Shown here: positions 38,866 through 45,956 of the stretch, piece by piece
Layout: the number at the start of each line of letters is the position of its first letter
Numbering within the stretch: the first letter of the stretch is position 1
Virus record (IMG/VR): IMGVR_UViG_3300021962_000030
Coordinates: 90,287 to 154,286 of that record
Origin: a virus
Direction: 5' to 3' (one strand)
Length of the DNA stretch: 64,000 bases
The notes under the pieces: generated by a model
Told to the model about the DNA's origin: nothing
Database searches by the model: none
The model's input: the letters and a program-made list of their open reading frames with translations, nothing else
Position numbers and translations under genes: made by a program

Positions 38866-39154
38866 ACTTTGCCTCCACTTCTTTCACACGATCCATAAAA
38901 CTATCATCACCATGGTCACCTGAATACAGATAATCAATGTGCCTCATAATCTCTGCCATCTTCCTCATCTTGGGAATTTGTGCTTTCATATACTCAATGG
39001 ATTCATCAGAATATTTGGGATAGTAATCAACACCATAGTATCCAGTATCATTACGCTCCTTACCATTGTTGAGGATCTCTTCCTCCAACTCATCAGCAAA
39101 CTGATAAACTTTATAGTAATCGTATCCACAGTCAGTAAAGTGTCCGCCGCTCAT
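38849..39154 (-). CDS. Conserved phage hypothetical protein (MSGGHF), 101 aa
   Basis: MSGGHFTDCGYDYYKVYQFA at 39154, then ADELEEEILNNGKER and a helical region IEYMKAQIPKMRKMAEIMRH ending with IDYLYSGDHGDDSFMDRV. The 'MSGGHF..' opening with a following helical acidic body is a common phage/prophage family. Function unknown. Confidence 0.8.
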   Translation of the reverse strand: MSGGHFTDCGYDYYKVYQFADELEEEILNNGKERNDTGYYGVDYYPKYSDESIEYMKAQIPKMRKMAEIMRHIDYLYSGDHGDDSFMDRVKEVEAKYANLS

Positions 39155-39363
39155 TTGCTGTCCTCCAGTTCATCAAGTTTCTCATTCATAATACCAGTCA
39201 TGTCAAGTGTGCGTGGGTCAATACCAGCATCAGTGCAATCCATGATAAACTCCATGAAGGCACCTAGAATAAGACAGGCACGGCGTTTGTCATGCTCTGT
39301 GATGGTAGTGTGAGGCATGGCAACATAATTCACCACATGATCGTAGAGTTCGTCGTAAGTCAT
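39151..39363 (-). CDS. Small helical protein, 70 aa
   Basis: MTYDELYDHVVNYVAMPHTT at 39363 (ATGA with the upstream gene). All-helical: RRACLILGAFMEFIMDCTDA. Unassigned. Confidence 0.7.
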   Translation of the reverse strand: MTYDELYDHVVNYVAMPHTTITEHDKRRACLILGAFMEFIMDCTDAGIDPRTLDMTGIMNEKLDELEDSK

Positions 39364-39545
39364 TTGAATTGCTCTAATACATCAATGAAATGTTGGATAC
39401 AATCTTTGGGAATGTGGATGGTTTGGTATCCAGGACCATTACCATCCTCTACACTCACAGTGCCACATTCATCAGCAGTGAAATCAAAACTCCAACCATC
39501 TTCTTCTTGTTCAATTTTGATGTATTTGGTGATCGTGTAGGTCAT
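39360..39545 (-). CDS. Small hypothetical protein, 61 aa
   Basis: ATG at 39545 (MTYTITKYIKIEQEEDGWSF) just after AAAGGACCG; the in-frame ATG at 39560 is too close to the -10-like TATGAT (about 39567). Beta sandwich-like sequence then helix (DCIQHFIDVLEQFK). Unassigned. Confidence 0.68.
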   Translation of the reverse strand: MTYTITKYIKIEQEEDGWSFDFTADECGTVSVEDGNGPGYQTIHIPKDCIQHFIDVLEQFK

Positions 39546-39575
39546 CGGTCCTTTGCTCATACAGTCATCATAAGG

Positions 39576-39602
39576 TAAAAACCACCCCCAGAAGGAGGTG
39601 GT
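39576..39602 (-). terminator. Terminator followed by TATGAT
   Basis: ACCACCTCC-TTCT-GGGGGTGGT stem and TTTT on the minus strand, after the 62-aa gene. CTTATGATG follows directly as the promoter box for the next operon. Confidence 0.75.
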
Positions 39603-39622
39603 GTGTCAGTTCTTCAACTGGA

Positions 39623-39811
39623 TCAGGATCGGCCGCGCAAATTCCAAGGATCAACACCAGGAGGAATCGGATCATCCCACGTGTCTTCTTCAAGTTCAAT
39701 AATTTGCTCTACAAGATCCATAATAGTTGGTTGCTTGTCCATGGGCCGAGCAAATACTGTATCCCACCACTCAGAGATGACAAAGTATAGTTCTTTTTCG
39801 CGATCAGTCAT
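39623..39811 (-). CDS. Small hypothetical protein, 62 aa
   Basis: MTDREKELYFVISEWWDTVF at 39811; helical acidic middle (IMDLVEQIIELEEDTWDD), Pro-rich end. Last gene before the terminator. Unassigned. Confidence 0.7.
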   Translation of the reverse strand: MTDREKELYFVISEWWDTVFARPMDKQPTIMDLVEQIIELEEDTWDDPIPPGVDPWNLRGRS

Positions 39812-40139
39812 CTAACTCAACATCCTCCAAAAGATCCGAAAGTCTTTCCAATTCCTCCAAGTCCATCGGAATAACTTTTTCTTCACCCCGATCAATTCTA
39901 TCACACATGTCCATCAAGTATTCAAGAAACTCTTTAGGTAGAGTTTCATCCATATTGATGCTTCCCCAGAACCATTCATAACATTCTTGGTATGGGTCAT
40001 CGGTTGGAAGTAAGGCATAACCATCATAGTTTCCACTAACCAGATCACGCCACATTTTGAAGTTATTCCACATCTCCCGCCAACCAGTTTGAAGGCAGTG
40101 TCCAAAGTAATATTCAAACCAATTCAATTTTGTTTTCAT
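39804..40139 (-). CDS. Hypothetical acidic protein, 111 aa
   Basis: MKTKLNWFEYYFGHCLQTGW at 40139, Trp/Tyr-rich first half, acidic helices at the end (LEELERLSDLLEDVELDD). ATGA coupling with the lipoprotein gene upstream. Confidence 0.7.
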   Translation of the reverse strand: MKTKLNWFEYYFGHCLQTGWREMWNNFKMWRDLVSGNYDGYALLPTDDPYQECYEWFWGSINMDETLPKEFLEYLMDMCDRIDRGEEKVIPMDLEELERLSDLLEDVELDD

Positions 40140-40339
40140 CGGACTTTATATGGTGAATTTGGACATTCTGGATGAAAAACACCCTCAATATAACAAGCTG
40201 GATATGGACCACTCTCCTTTTTTCTTGGCATCGCCATCTGAACTGCTCTGACAGGATTATCTACGACCCTGTTAAACTCTTCAAATGGGACATCCTGTAA
40301 ACATCCCAGCAGAATACATGCGATGGGAAGTATAATCAT
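40136..40339 (-). CDS. Predicted lipoprotein, 67 aa
   Basis: MIILPIACILLGCLQDVPFE: a short hydrophobic signal ending in LLGC, a good lipobox with Cys at residue 13. The rest is small, with three more Cys. Lipoproteins of this size resemble o-spanins (Rz1-like) used to fuse membranes at lysis, and a tiny membrane protein gene overlaps its start, but a spanin role is only inference. Confidence 0.65.
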   Translation of the reverse strand: MIILPIACILLGCLQDVPFEEFNRVVDNPVRAVQMAMPRKKESGPYPACYIEGVFHPECPNSPYKVR

Positions 40340-40437
40340 TATTTCCGCAGTCCTTTAATAAGTTTAATAGCAATATCGGTCACATAATATCCGATAAAAA
40401 ACCAGATAATAAAAGTGGCAACGTATGAAAGAATCAT
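40339..40437 (-). CDS. Very small membrane protein, 32 aa
   Basis: ATG at 40437, TAA at 40339 overlapping the lipoprotein start (TAATG). MILSYVATFIIWFFIGYYVT then DIAIKLIKGLRK: one span and a basic amphipathic tail. Confidence 0.6.
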   Translation of the reverse strand: MILSYVATFIIWFFIGYYVTDIAIKLIKGLRK

Positions 40438-40985
40438 GATTCATCTCCAAAATTATGACTACCGGGATGTTCGACTTCATTCAGGGGATCATGCTTTATA
40501 AGAGGCATAACATCGCGCATAATTTCCTCAGTCATCGCTTCAACCTCTTCATCAGTATAATTTGGATTATCTGGATTTAAAGCACGTGAAAGTTGTGCCT
40601 TCAAGTCAAGAACAACCTCACTCAACTCCTTTACACGGGTCTCTGCTGCCAGAGCACGTTCTTCCACGGGAAGAAGAACTTCTACAATACGCTCACCCAA
40701 GTCCTCATCAAGAACAATATCGTTATTCTCAGCAACCTTACGCATATCTTCGACTCTGCGCATCTCATTAAATGCACATTGCGCTGCTCCGTCCATGATA
40801 GTTTCGTCCGCAAATCCAACTGCGCGAAGAAAACTATTGAACAGATTGAAATACTGATGAATATTCAGATCTGTCACAGGAGATTGAATCTCAACTGTTT
40901 GATTATCGACTAGATCTTTATAGATGGAGTTATACTCAGAACCTGCTGTATGATACACAATCTTAACATAGCCATCAGAAATCAT
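40434..40985 (-). CDS. Hypothetical protein, 183 aa
   Basis: Start MISDGYVKIVYHTAGSEYNS at 40985 with GAGG upstream; the ATG at 41000 is less likely. N-terminal alpha/beta part, helical middle (FNEMRRVEDMRKVAENNDIV), coiled coil (VEERALAAETRVKELSEVVL) and an acidic tail. No known family. Confidence 0.7.
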   Translation of the reverse strand: MISDGYVKIVYHTAGSEYNSIYKDLVDNQTVEIQSPVTDLNIHQYFNLFNSFLRAVGFADETIMDGAAQCAFNEMRRVEDMRKVAENNDIVLDEDLGERIVEVLLPVEERALAAETRVKELSEVVLDLKAQLSRALNPDNPNYTDEEVEAMTEEIMRDVMPLIKHDPLNEVEHPGSHNFGDES

Positions 40986-41010
40986 ACTCTGTTTCCTCAT
41001 TCATATATTC

Positions 41011-41040
41011 AGTATAGCATCAACAGACGCCATATGGCAA
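41011..41040 (-). promoter_or_regulatory. Sigma70 promoter TTGCCA-18-TATACT
   Basis: -35 TTGCCA (41040-41035), 18-base spacer, -10 TATACT (41016-41011), 26 bases before the 183-aa gene. Confidence 0.75.
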
Positions 41041-41068
41041 GTGCCAGGACACTTTGATGATTGTCACA

Positions 41069-41296
41069 TCATGGTAATATTCCGAAAACAGGATCATCGC
41101 CATCATCTATTTTACACTCTGTAAATCTGGATCGAATGCTTAAATCAGATTCAATCCAAAAATTAACACTTGCCTTTGCGTGAGATCCAGGTCTTTCAAT
41201 CCCAACCCAATAATGTTGAGAACCTAATTTTTCAATTCTTACATCAACATTTTTAAAATACAGTTTGCCAAAATCATTTGCTTCGGAAAAGGCCAT
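41069..41296 (-). CDS. Hypothetical protein, 75 aa
   Basis: ATG at 41296 (MAFSEANDFGKLYFKNVDVR) after AGGAG. Beta-rich (VRIEKLGSQHYWVGIERPG; SVNFWIESDLSIRSRF). Unassigned. Confidence 0.68.
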   Translation of the reverse strand: MAFSEANDFGKLYFKNVDVRIEKLGSQHYWVGIERPGSHAKASVNFWIESDLSIRSRFTECKIDDGDDPVFGILP

Positions 41297-41311
41297 TTGC
41301 AACTCCTGCGG

Positions 41312-41449
41312 TTAATCGTCATCGCGACCATGCAATCTTCCAATTAAATAACCAAGATACAATCCGCCAACGAAAAACACATAAAGATAAAAAACTTGTG
41401 TTAAAACTTTTAAAGTTTCTGTAAACAAGAACTCAAATTCACTTTGCAT
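41312..41449 (-). CDS. Small membrane protein, 45 aa
   Basis: ATG at 41449, TAA at 41312. MQSEFEFLFTETLKVLTQVF leads into YLYVFFVGGLYLGYLIGRLH, one membrane span, and an acidic end. Confidence 0.62.
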   Translation of the reverse strand: MQSEFEFLFTETLKVLTQVFYLYVFFVGGLYLGYLIGRLHGRDDD

Positions 41450-41452
41450 AAT

Positions 41453-41770
41453 TTAATCACGTGTTCTCCAATCATCTGTATCTTCACGCTTGAACCAATC
41501 CACAATATCATCAGCACCATTAAATTGTGTGCGATGATTTCTTGGATCTGGATCACCCAAATCCATAATATTCATGAAATTGTCCAAACTATCTTCGTGC
41601 ATATTTGGATTAGATGCTCTTCGCCTTGCTTGACGAAGCATTGTTCCTGCCGATCTATTTGACTTTGCAAGTTTCTCTGCCCAAATCATGTCTTCCAATC
41701 CAACCGGTTCACCCGTGGCAATTCGGTTGCAAATTTCTTCTAATCTCAGACGATATTGTGTTGAAAGCAT
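41453..41770 (-). CDS. Conserved cyanophage protein, 105 aa
   Basis: MLSTQYRLRLEEICNRIATG at 41770. 'MIWAEKLAKSNRSAGTMLRQARRRASNPNMHEDSLDNF' followed by LGDPDPRNHR is a pattern recalled from several T4-like cyanophages. Basic helical centre; function unknown. Confidence 0.78.
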   Translation of the reverse strand: MLSTQYRLRLEEICNRIATGEPVGLEDMIWAEKLAKSNRSAGTMLRQARRRASNPNMHEDSLDNFMNIMDLGDPDPRNHRTQFNGADDIVDWFKREDTDDWRTRD

Positions 41771-41790
41771 TTGTATTGTAGCCTCTTGAA

Positions 41791-42000
41791 TTATTTTGAT
41801 TGAGTATCGTGCAGCATCGATTCTAGCTCATTAAGTCTAGAAAATTCTGCATATGCCTTTTCTGACCGGGCAGAAAGAATACTATGAATATCACTCAGAA
41901 TTATATTGTTGTCAACATAATCGTCCAAGTATTTGTCCAACGCCTCCTGTAGAAAACGTCTTCGATGCCACTCTTTGGAGTATGGTTTATAATGATTCAT
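41791..42000 (-). CDS. Conserved small helical protein, 69 aa
   Basis: ATG at 42000 (MNHYKPYSKEWHRRRFLQEA) then LDKYLDDYVDNNIILSDIHS and RLNELESMLHD. Resembles a cyanophage family beginning 'PYS.EWHR.R.L.EA' (recalled). Confidence 0.75.
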   Translation of the reverse strand: MNHYKPYSKEWHRRRFLQEALDKYLDDYVDNNIILSDIHSILSARSEKAYAEFSRLNELESMLHDTQSK

Positions 42001-42001
42001 T

Positions 42002-42253
42002 TTAGTCGTCACACACTCCATGCATACTAAGCATTTCTTCTGCTATTTTCTGATATTTGCGATCCAAATGCCACTTAACAATGGGATTTTTTGGATTGTG
42101 GCGAATATGCCAATTTACAATGAACCACATTCGTTGGACATTGAGTTTAATCATCGCAACAACAAGCAGAAAAAATTCTGCAATAGAGTTGTCCGTCACA
42201 ATGAAATAACCTAGAACAGCAAAAATTGCTGTCCAAATGTATAATTGAATCAT
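42002..42253 (-). CDS. Membrane protein, 83 aa
   Basis: MIQLYIWTAIFAVLGYFIVT at 42253, one or two spans (AEFFLLVVAMIKLNV), then a basic cytoplasmic tail (NPKNPIVKWHLDRKYQKIAE). Function unknown. Confidence 0.68.
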   Translation of the reverse strand: MIQLYIWTAIFAVLGYFIVTDNSIAEFFLLVVAMIKLNVQRMWFIVNWHIRHNPKNPIVKWHLDRKYQKIAEEMLSMHGVCDD

Positions 42254-42414
42254 GAGTTCCGTTTTCCTCTGAGATACTCCAAAAGTTCATTCTTGATTAT
42301 GTCCAACTCCCTCTCACACGCATTTTCCTTCGCCATACTTCGAATTCTTGAATGAACTTCGCAAAGATCTTCAAACATTAAATCGCAGGCACTTAGATAC
42401 GCTTCGTCAGTCAT
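42250..42414 (-). CDS. Small helical protein, 54 aa
   Basis: ATG at 42414 (MTDEAYLSACDLMFEDLCEV) overlaps the upstream gene by eight bases. Charged helices (AKENACERELDIIKNELLEY). Unassigned. Confidence 0.65.
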   Translation of the reverse strand: MTDEAYLSACDLMFEDLCEVHSRIRSMAKENACERELDIIKNELLEYLRGKRNS

Positions 42415-42607
42415 TTTTTTTAGAATCCCCTTCAAGTAGGTTACAATGTGGCATTGATTCCTGTAATGTAATAACAATATCCATTTTTTGGGTCACGGTC
42501 ATATTTTCAATAGACCATACACGATTAGTCATTTTTTGAGCATCAACACATGAGATGCCGGTTATGTAAGCAAATAATAAAGCGTGAATCATGAGATTAG
42601 ATATCAT
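42407..42607 (-). CDS. Secreted small protein, 66 aa
   Basis: ATG at 42607 or 42592 (MIHALLFAYITGISCVDAQK): hydrophobic signal-like N-terminus ending VDA-Q. The exported part is short with conserved-looking helix (TVTQKMDIVITLQESMPHC). Unassigned. Confidence 0.6.
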   Translation of the reverse strand: MISNLMIHALLFAYITGISCVDAQKMTNRVWSIENMTVTQKMDIVITLQESMPHCNLLEGDSKKND

Positions 42608-42616
42608 TCATAGTAT

Positions 42617-42868
42617 TTAGTCCTCAACACCATTTGCATCGCGCATAAACTCCATGCAGGAAACAAATTCCTCCCAGGATTTTTTAGGAACCTCACCCTT
42701 CTCATAAGGGATTCCCGATAATATTGCGCAGACACGATTTGAGTTAAATCGAACCATACGAACTTCTGAAGTGGGATCAACATATTCAAGACCACCCTTG
42801 GAGGTCTGTGCTGTCATGTCACCACCGAACAGAATTGAAATTGAAGACGCTAATGCCAGTAGTTTCAT
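42617..42868 (-). CDS. Secreted small protein, 83 aa
   Basis: MKLLALASSISILFGGDMTA at 42868, a signal peptide, then mature part with two Cys and helix (PKKSWEEFVSCMEFMRDANG). ATGA coupling with the 65-aa gene. Likely periplasmic. Confidence 0.65.
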   Translation of the reverse strand: MKLLALASSISILFGGDMTAQTSKGGLEYVDPTSEVRMVRFNSNRVCAILSGIPYEKGEVPKKSWEEFVSCMEFMRDANGVED

Positions 42869-43062
42869 GAAACAATCTCCCAGTCAGAATTTCCACCTTT
42901 ACTCAACCAAAAAGAATGTTTTCGATTGATTGAGATCAAATACATTTCATCACGTTCAATTCTTACAACTTGGCAAGAATGAAGGCCATACATTTTATAA
43001 TGAAATGTGTCCTTTGCTCCCACAGATCTGGGAGACACGCACACGAATTTCTTTTTACTCAT
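42865..43062 (-). CDS. Small beta protein, 65 aa
   Basis: MSKKKFVCVSPRSVGAKDTF at 43062. Beta-barrel-like pattern (SCQVVRIERDEMYLISINRK). Has its own promoter at 43084-43112. Unassigned. Confidence 0.68.
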   Translation of the reverse strand: MSKKKFVCVSPRSVGAKDTFHYKMYGLHSCQVVRIERDEMYLISINRKHSFWLSKGGNSDWEIVS

Positions 43063-43083
43063 AAGTTTTTTCGGTACATTGTC

Positions 43084-43143
43084 ATCATATCAACGTTTGA
43101 ATACGATGACAAGCACGATGTGACACTTTTTAATGTGTCACAT
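43084..43143 (-). promoter_or_regulatory. Hairpin and sigma70 promoter TTGTCA-17-TATGAT
   Basis: Hairpin ATGTGACA/TGTCACAT (43143-43118) after the 67-aa gene includes its stop codon. It is followed by -35 TTGTCA (43112-43107), a 17-base spacer and -10 TATGAT (43089-43084) for the 65-aa gene. Confidence 0.75.
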
Positions 43144-43341
43144 ATCCTGAAACGTGCGATGCTTTTTAATAAAGTTCTTTGCCTGCAGTTGCGTGTTCAC
43201 AACTTCCAACTGCTGTCCATTGTAAATGATTACAAATTGTTTTTTACCATACCGAACAGCAGCATATCCATCCGGTGTTACAAATCCATCCTTAGAATTT
43301 TTATAGAATTTGTAAATTTGCTTCAGTTCCTTTTCATTCAT
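43138..43341 (-). CDS. Small hypothetical protein, 67 aa
   Basis: MNEKELKQIYKFYKNSKDGF at 43341, ATGA overlap with the prs stop, so it is co-translated with PRPP synthetase. Beta strands (QFVIIYNGQQLEVVNTQ) then a basic tail. Unassigned. Confidence 0.7.
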   Translation of the reverse strand: MNEKELKQIYKFYKNSKDGFVTPDGYAAVRYGKKQFVIIYNGQQLEVVNTQLQAKNFIKKHRTFQDM

Positions 43342-44294
43342 TTGAACATACTGCTCATCGAAACTTCTTGATGAATGCGTGAAATTGCTTCTCCCATGAC
43401 GTTAGAAATTGATAGAACTTGCAAATTTGAAAAGTTCTTTTCTGGTGTAATTGGAAGCGTGTTTGTAACAACAACTTCTTCAAAGACTCCCGGTTCTGAA
43501 AGTCTTTCTACCGCAGGACCAGAGAATACTGCATGAGTTGCACATGCCAGAACCTTTCTTGCACCACAATTCTTTAAGAGTTTTGCTGCTCCGGAGATAG
43601 TACCTGCAGTATCAATCATATCATCCACAAGAATTGCAATCTTGCCCCTCACATCACCAATCACGGTTAGGCTTTCTGCAACATTATGACCGGTGCGACG
43701 TTTATCCACAATTGCAAGTGGAGCATTATTCAACAACTTGCCAAAAGACCTTGCTCTAGCAACACCACCAACGTCAGGAGAAACAACAACAACATCATCC
43801 AATTGATCTTCATACTTTGTTCGAAGATACTTTGCCATGGATGGTGATCCATAGGTGTTGTCACATGGAATATCAAAGTATCCCTGAAGTTGTGCGGAGT
43901 GAAGATCCATCGAAAGAACACGATCTGCTCCTGCGGAAGTGAGAAGATTTGCAACCAACTTTGCTGCGATACTTTCTCTTCCTGCTGCCTTTCGATCAGA
44001 TCGAGCATATCCAAAATATGGAATGACTGCGGTAATCTCTTTGGCAGATGCTCTGCGTAGGGCATCAATCAAAATCAAAAGTTCCATCAAGTTATTGTTT
44101 GCTGGAGCACATGTTGGTTGAACGATGAATACATTACAACCACGCACAGCAGAATTAACCTGAACATAAGTTTCGCCATCGGCAAATGACTTAATCGTTC
44201 GATCTGTGAGGTCAACATTCAAGTATTCGGCAATCTCTTGAGCAAGTTCTTCATTTGAAGTCCCACTAATCAGGCGAAACTTATCATTAATCAT
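43338..44294 (-). CDS. prs: Ribose-phosphate pyrophosphokinase (PRPP synthetase), 318 aa
   Basis: Full-length class I-like enzyme with PYFGYARSDRK (92-102), MDLHSAQ (129-135), VSPDVGGVARA (171-181), the catalytic flexible loop KRR (198-200) and the PRPP loop VDDMIDTAGT (223-232). It makes PRPP from ribose-5-phosphate and ATP for purine, pyrimidine and NAD synthesis in the host cytoplasm. Length and motifs match bacterial enzymes, so it should be active. An auxiliary metabolic gene; it shares its neighbourhood with a LOG-family enzyme that can release ribose-5-phosphate. Confidence 0.95.
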   Translation of the reverse strand: MINDKFRLISGTSNEELAQEIAEYLNVDLTDRTIKSFADGETYVQVNSAVRGCNVFIVQPTCAPANNNLMELLILIDALRRASAKEITAVIPYFGYARSDRKAAGRESIAAKLVANLLTSAGADRVLSMDLHSAQLQGYFDIPCDNTYGSPSMAKYLRTKYEDQLDDVVVVSPDVGGVARARSFGKLLNNAPLAIVDKRRTGHNVAESLTVIGDVRGKIAILVDDMIDTAGTISGAAKLLKNCGARKVLACATHAVFSGPAVERLSEPGVFEEVVVTNTLPITPEKNFSNLQVLSISNVMGEAISRIHQEVSMSSMFK

Positions 44295-44387
44295 GAATTC
44301 ATGTCTCCATTTACACTTTACGAAAAGTCCATCATCTGAATGTCCTGGTGGTCCGTTGGTCCATTCTACGGCAAAATGACGAAAAAA

Positions 44388-44522
44388 TCAATTTTCGCCC
44401 CTGTCCTCATCAGGGTTCTCAGCGATGCATTCTGCATCAGTCTCCTCAATCTCCGGCACCAGACCAGATAGGGCACGTTCCACAACCTCATCAGAGAACA
44501 AAAAATCCAAAGGAATCGGCAT
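44388..44522 (-). CDS. Small acidic protein, 44 aa
   Basis: ATG at 44522, TGA at 44388. MPIPLDFLFSDEVVERALSG followed by an acidic tail (EIEETDAECIAENPDEDRGE). It lies in the same frame as prs, with 31 sense codons between its stop and the prs ATG. Preceded by a -10 box TATACT (44534-44539). Confidence 0.6.
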   Translation of the reverse strand: MPIPLDFLFSDEVVERALSGLVPEIEETDAECIAENPDEDRGEN

Positions 44523-44533
44523 AATCTCAATAC

Positions 44534-44577
44534 ATCTAAGAACAGTATATAGACAAAAAAAGGGAACCGAAGTTCCC
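44534..44577 (-). terminator. Terminator fused to a TATACT promoter
   Basis: GGGAAC-TTCG-GTTCCC perfect stem with TTCG tetraloop, then TTTTTTT (44577-44554), followed by TATACT (44539-44534). TTCGGT in the hairpin lies 16 bases before the -10, as at 35165-35206. Confidence 0.85.
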
Positions 44578-44591
44578 CATGTGCCAGTTTG

Positions 44592-45143
44592 TCAAATGTC
44601 GTATCCTTCAAGAATGTGAACTGCTTCACTAAAGCGATCCACATAGTGAATCATCTTCATTTCATCATAATTCAGAAAGTGATTGTCCAGCATCTCATCT
44701 TCCAACCAATGTCTGAATGATCTCCACATTCTTCCCACACAAATGACAGGTTTTCTTTTCAAGTGAGAAACCTGAATCAGTTGATAGACCAATGACATTT
44801 CCAGAAGAGTTCCAATTCCTCCTGGTGTTACAATAAAGGCATCACACTCAGAGAATGTCTGCAGACGTGTGAAGAAGTCATCGTGCTTTGTGTGCTCTTG
44901 CACATAATCATTTACTGCTTCTTCAAATGGAAGATAGATCGCATGAGCAAGAGAACATGTTTCAGTATCTCCACATGCACTCATTGCACCTTTATTTGCT
45001 GCTTCCATCGTTCCTGGTCCACCACCAGTCACAATAATCCATCCCTTTTCAGATAGATTTTTTGCCATTCTCTCTACGGATTTATAAAGTCCAGATTCAA
45101 CATCTGTTCTTGCAGATCCAAAAATAGCAACTTTCTTCTTCAT
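44592..45143 (-). CDS. LOG-family phosphoribohydrolase, 183 aa
   Basis: Rossmann-type protein with GGGPGTMEAANKGA (40 onward), Arg93 and PGGIGTLLE (107-115), the nucleotide- and catalytic signature of LOG / TIGR00730 proteins. Members split nucleoside 5'-monophosphates into base and ribose-5-phosphate. Length matches short LOG proteins. With prs next door a salvage role is inferred. Alternative: a cytokinin-activating type enzyme or a non-catalytic carrier. A TATAGT box lies in the gap upstream. Confidence 0.82.
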   Translation of the reverse strand: MKKKVAIFGSARTDVESGLYKSVERMAKNLSEKGWIIVTGGGPGTMEAANKGAMSACGDTETCSLAHAIYLPFEEAVNDYVQEHTKHDDFFTRLQTFSECDAFIVTPGGIGTLLEMSLVYQLIQVSHLKRKPVICVGRMWRSFRHWLEDEMLDNHFLNYDEMKMIHYVDRFSEAVHILEGYDI

Positions 45144-45179
45144 AAGAAGTACCTACTATACCTCTTTAGTTATATGAGT

Positions 45180-45863
45180 TTATGAGAAACTCAGTATCGT
45201 GGAGTATAGATGCCCGTGCTGGCCAGACTCACCCATATCCACCGTAACGTTTTCTGTAGTGTCTCCAATAGCAAACATTTTATATCTGGTATAAAAACGA
45301 GCTGCAGGGGACTCCTCAGTAAAAGTGCCACCTGTCCAAGAACGGCCAGTGACGCTACCATCATATGCGAAATAAGTTGCTAGCAGGAGATGTGGAAGAG
45401 TTGACACTGCAGTTCCATTAATATTTTGTGAAGCGGGATCCCCGGTGCTGCCTCCACCTTGCGAATCCTCTATAGTGACAGAACATGTCTTCGAAGGCCT
45501 GAAAACTAAAGCCACAATACTATATGCAGCATGATCTGTTGCAGCAACGTTGAAGCTAGAACTTACATCACCAGATGTAATGAATTTATATGCACGATCA
45601 TGCACAGAGTCTTCTCCAGTTCCACCATCAAAAGACAGTCTATATAGTCTTGTCCAACCAGATGGTAAATAAATATCACTAGTATCCCCATCTCCACTAT
45701 TAAAACCGGAGCTAGTAGCATACATCACAAAATCTCCTGCTTGAGCAGATGCAGGAACCGTAAATGATCTTGTGGTAGAAGTTGTTGCGGCTACATAGGT
45801 CATAGTTAGGTCACGTATCTGCGCCCTTGAACCTAAACTAAATGTGGATAGTATTGGAGACAC
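45180..45863 (-). CDS. Late virion-type protein, 227 aa
   Basis: Ser/Thr/Gly-rich beta protein (YVAATTSTTRSFTVPASAQA; AGDFVMYATSSGF; HLLLATYFAYDGSVTG), like host-range or decoration domains of phage fibres. Standard start is GTG at 45863 and ATG 45803 (MTYVAATTST) is possible. The frame stays open further upstream through the late promoter (45889-45896). No enzyme motif. Confidence 0.65.
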   Translation of the reverse strand: MSPILSTFSLGSRAQIRDLTMTYVAATTSTTRSFTVPASAQAGDFVMYATSSGFNSGDGDTSDIYLPSGWTRLYRLSFDGGTGEDSVHDRAYKFITSGDVSSSFNVAATDHAAYSIVALVFRPSKTCSVTIEDSQGGGSTGDPASQNINGTAVSTLPHLLLATYFAYDGSVTGRSWTGGTFTEESPAARFYTRYKMFAIGDTTENVTVDMGESGQHGHLYSTILSFS

Positions 45864-45888
45864 AATATCACGTCTTAAGATCTTAGAG

Positions 45889-45896
45889 TATTTATA
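45889..45896 (-). promoter_or_regulatory. Late promoter TATAAATA
   Basis: Exact T4 late box on the minus strand, 26 bases upstream of the 227-aa gene start. Confidence 0.8.
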
Positions 45897-45956
45897 GAAC
45901 TTAAAGCTAAAGTCCCATTCAACCCTGACAAAGGTTATTGTACAGGGTTTTAGAGG

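Noticed and set aside
45864-45953. Extension of the 227-aa gene upstream of its start
   Set aside because: The frame is open for about 30 codons but passes through the late promoter box and has no start codon; kept as an oddity only.
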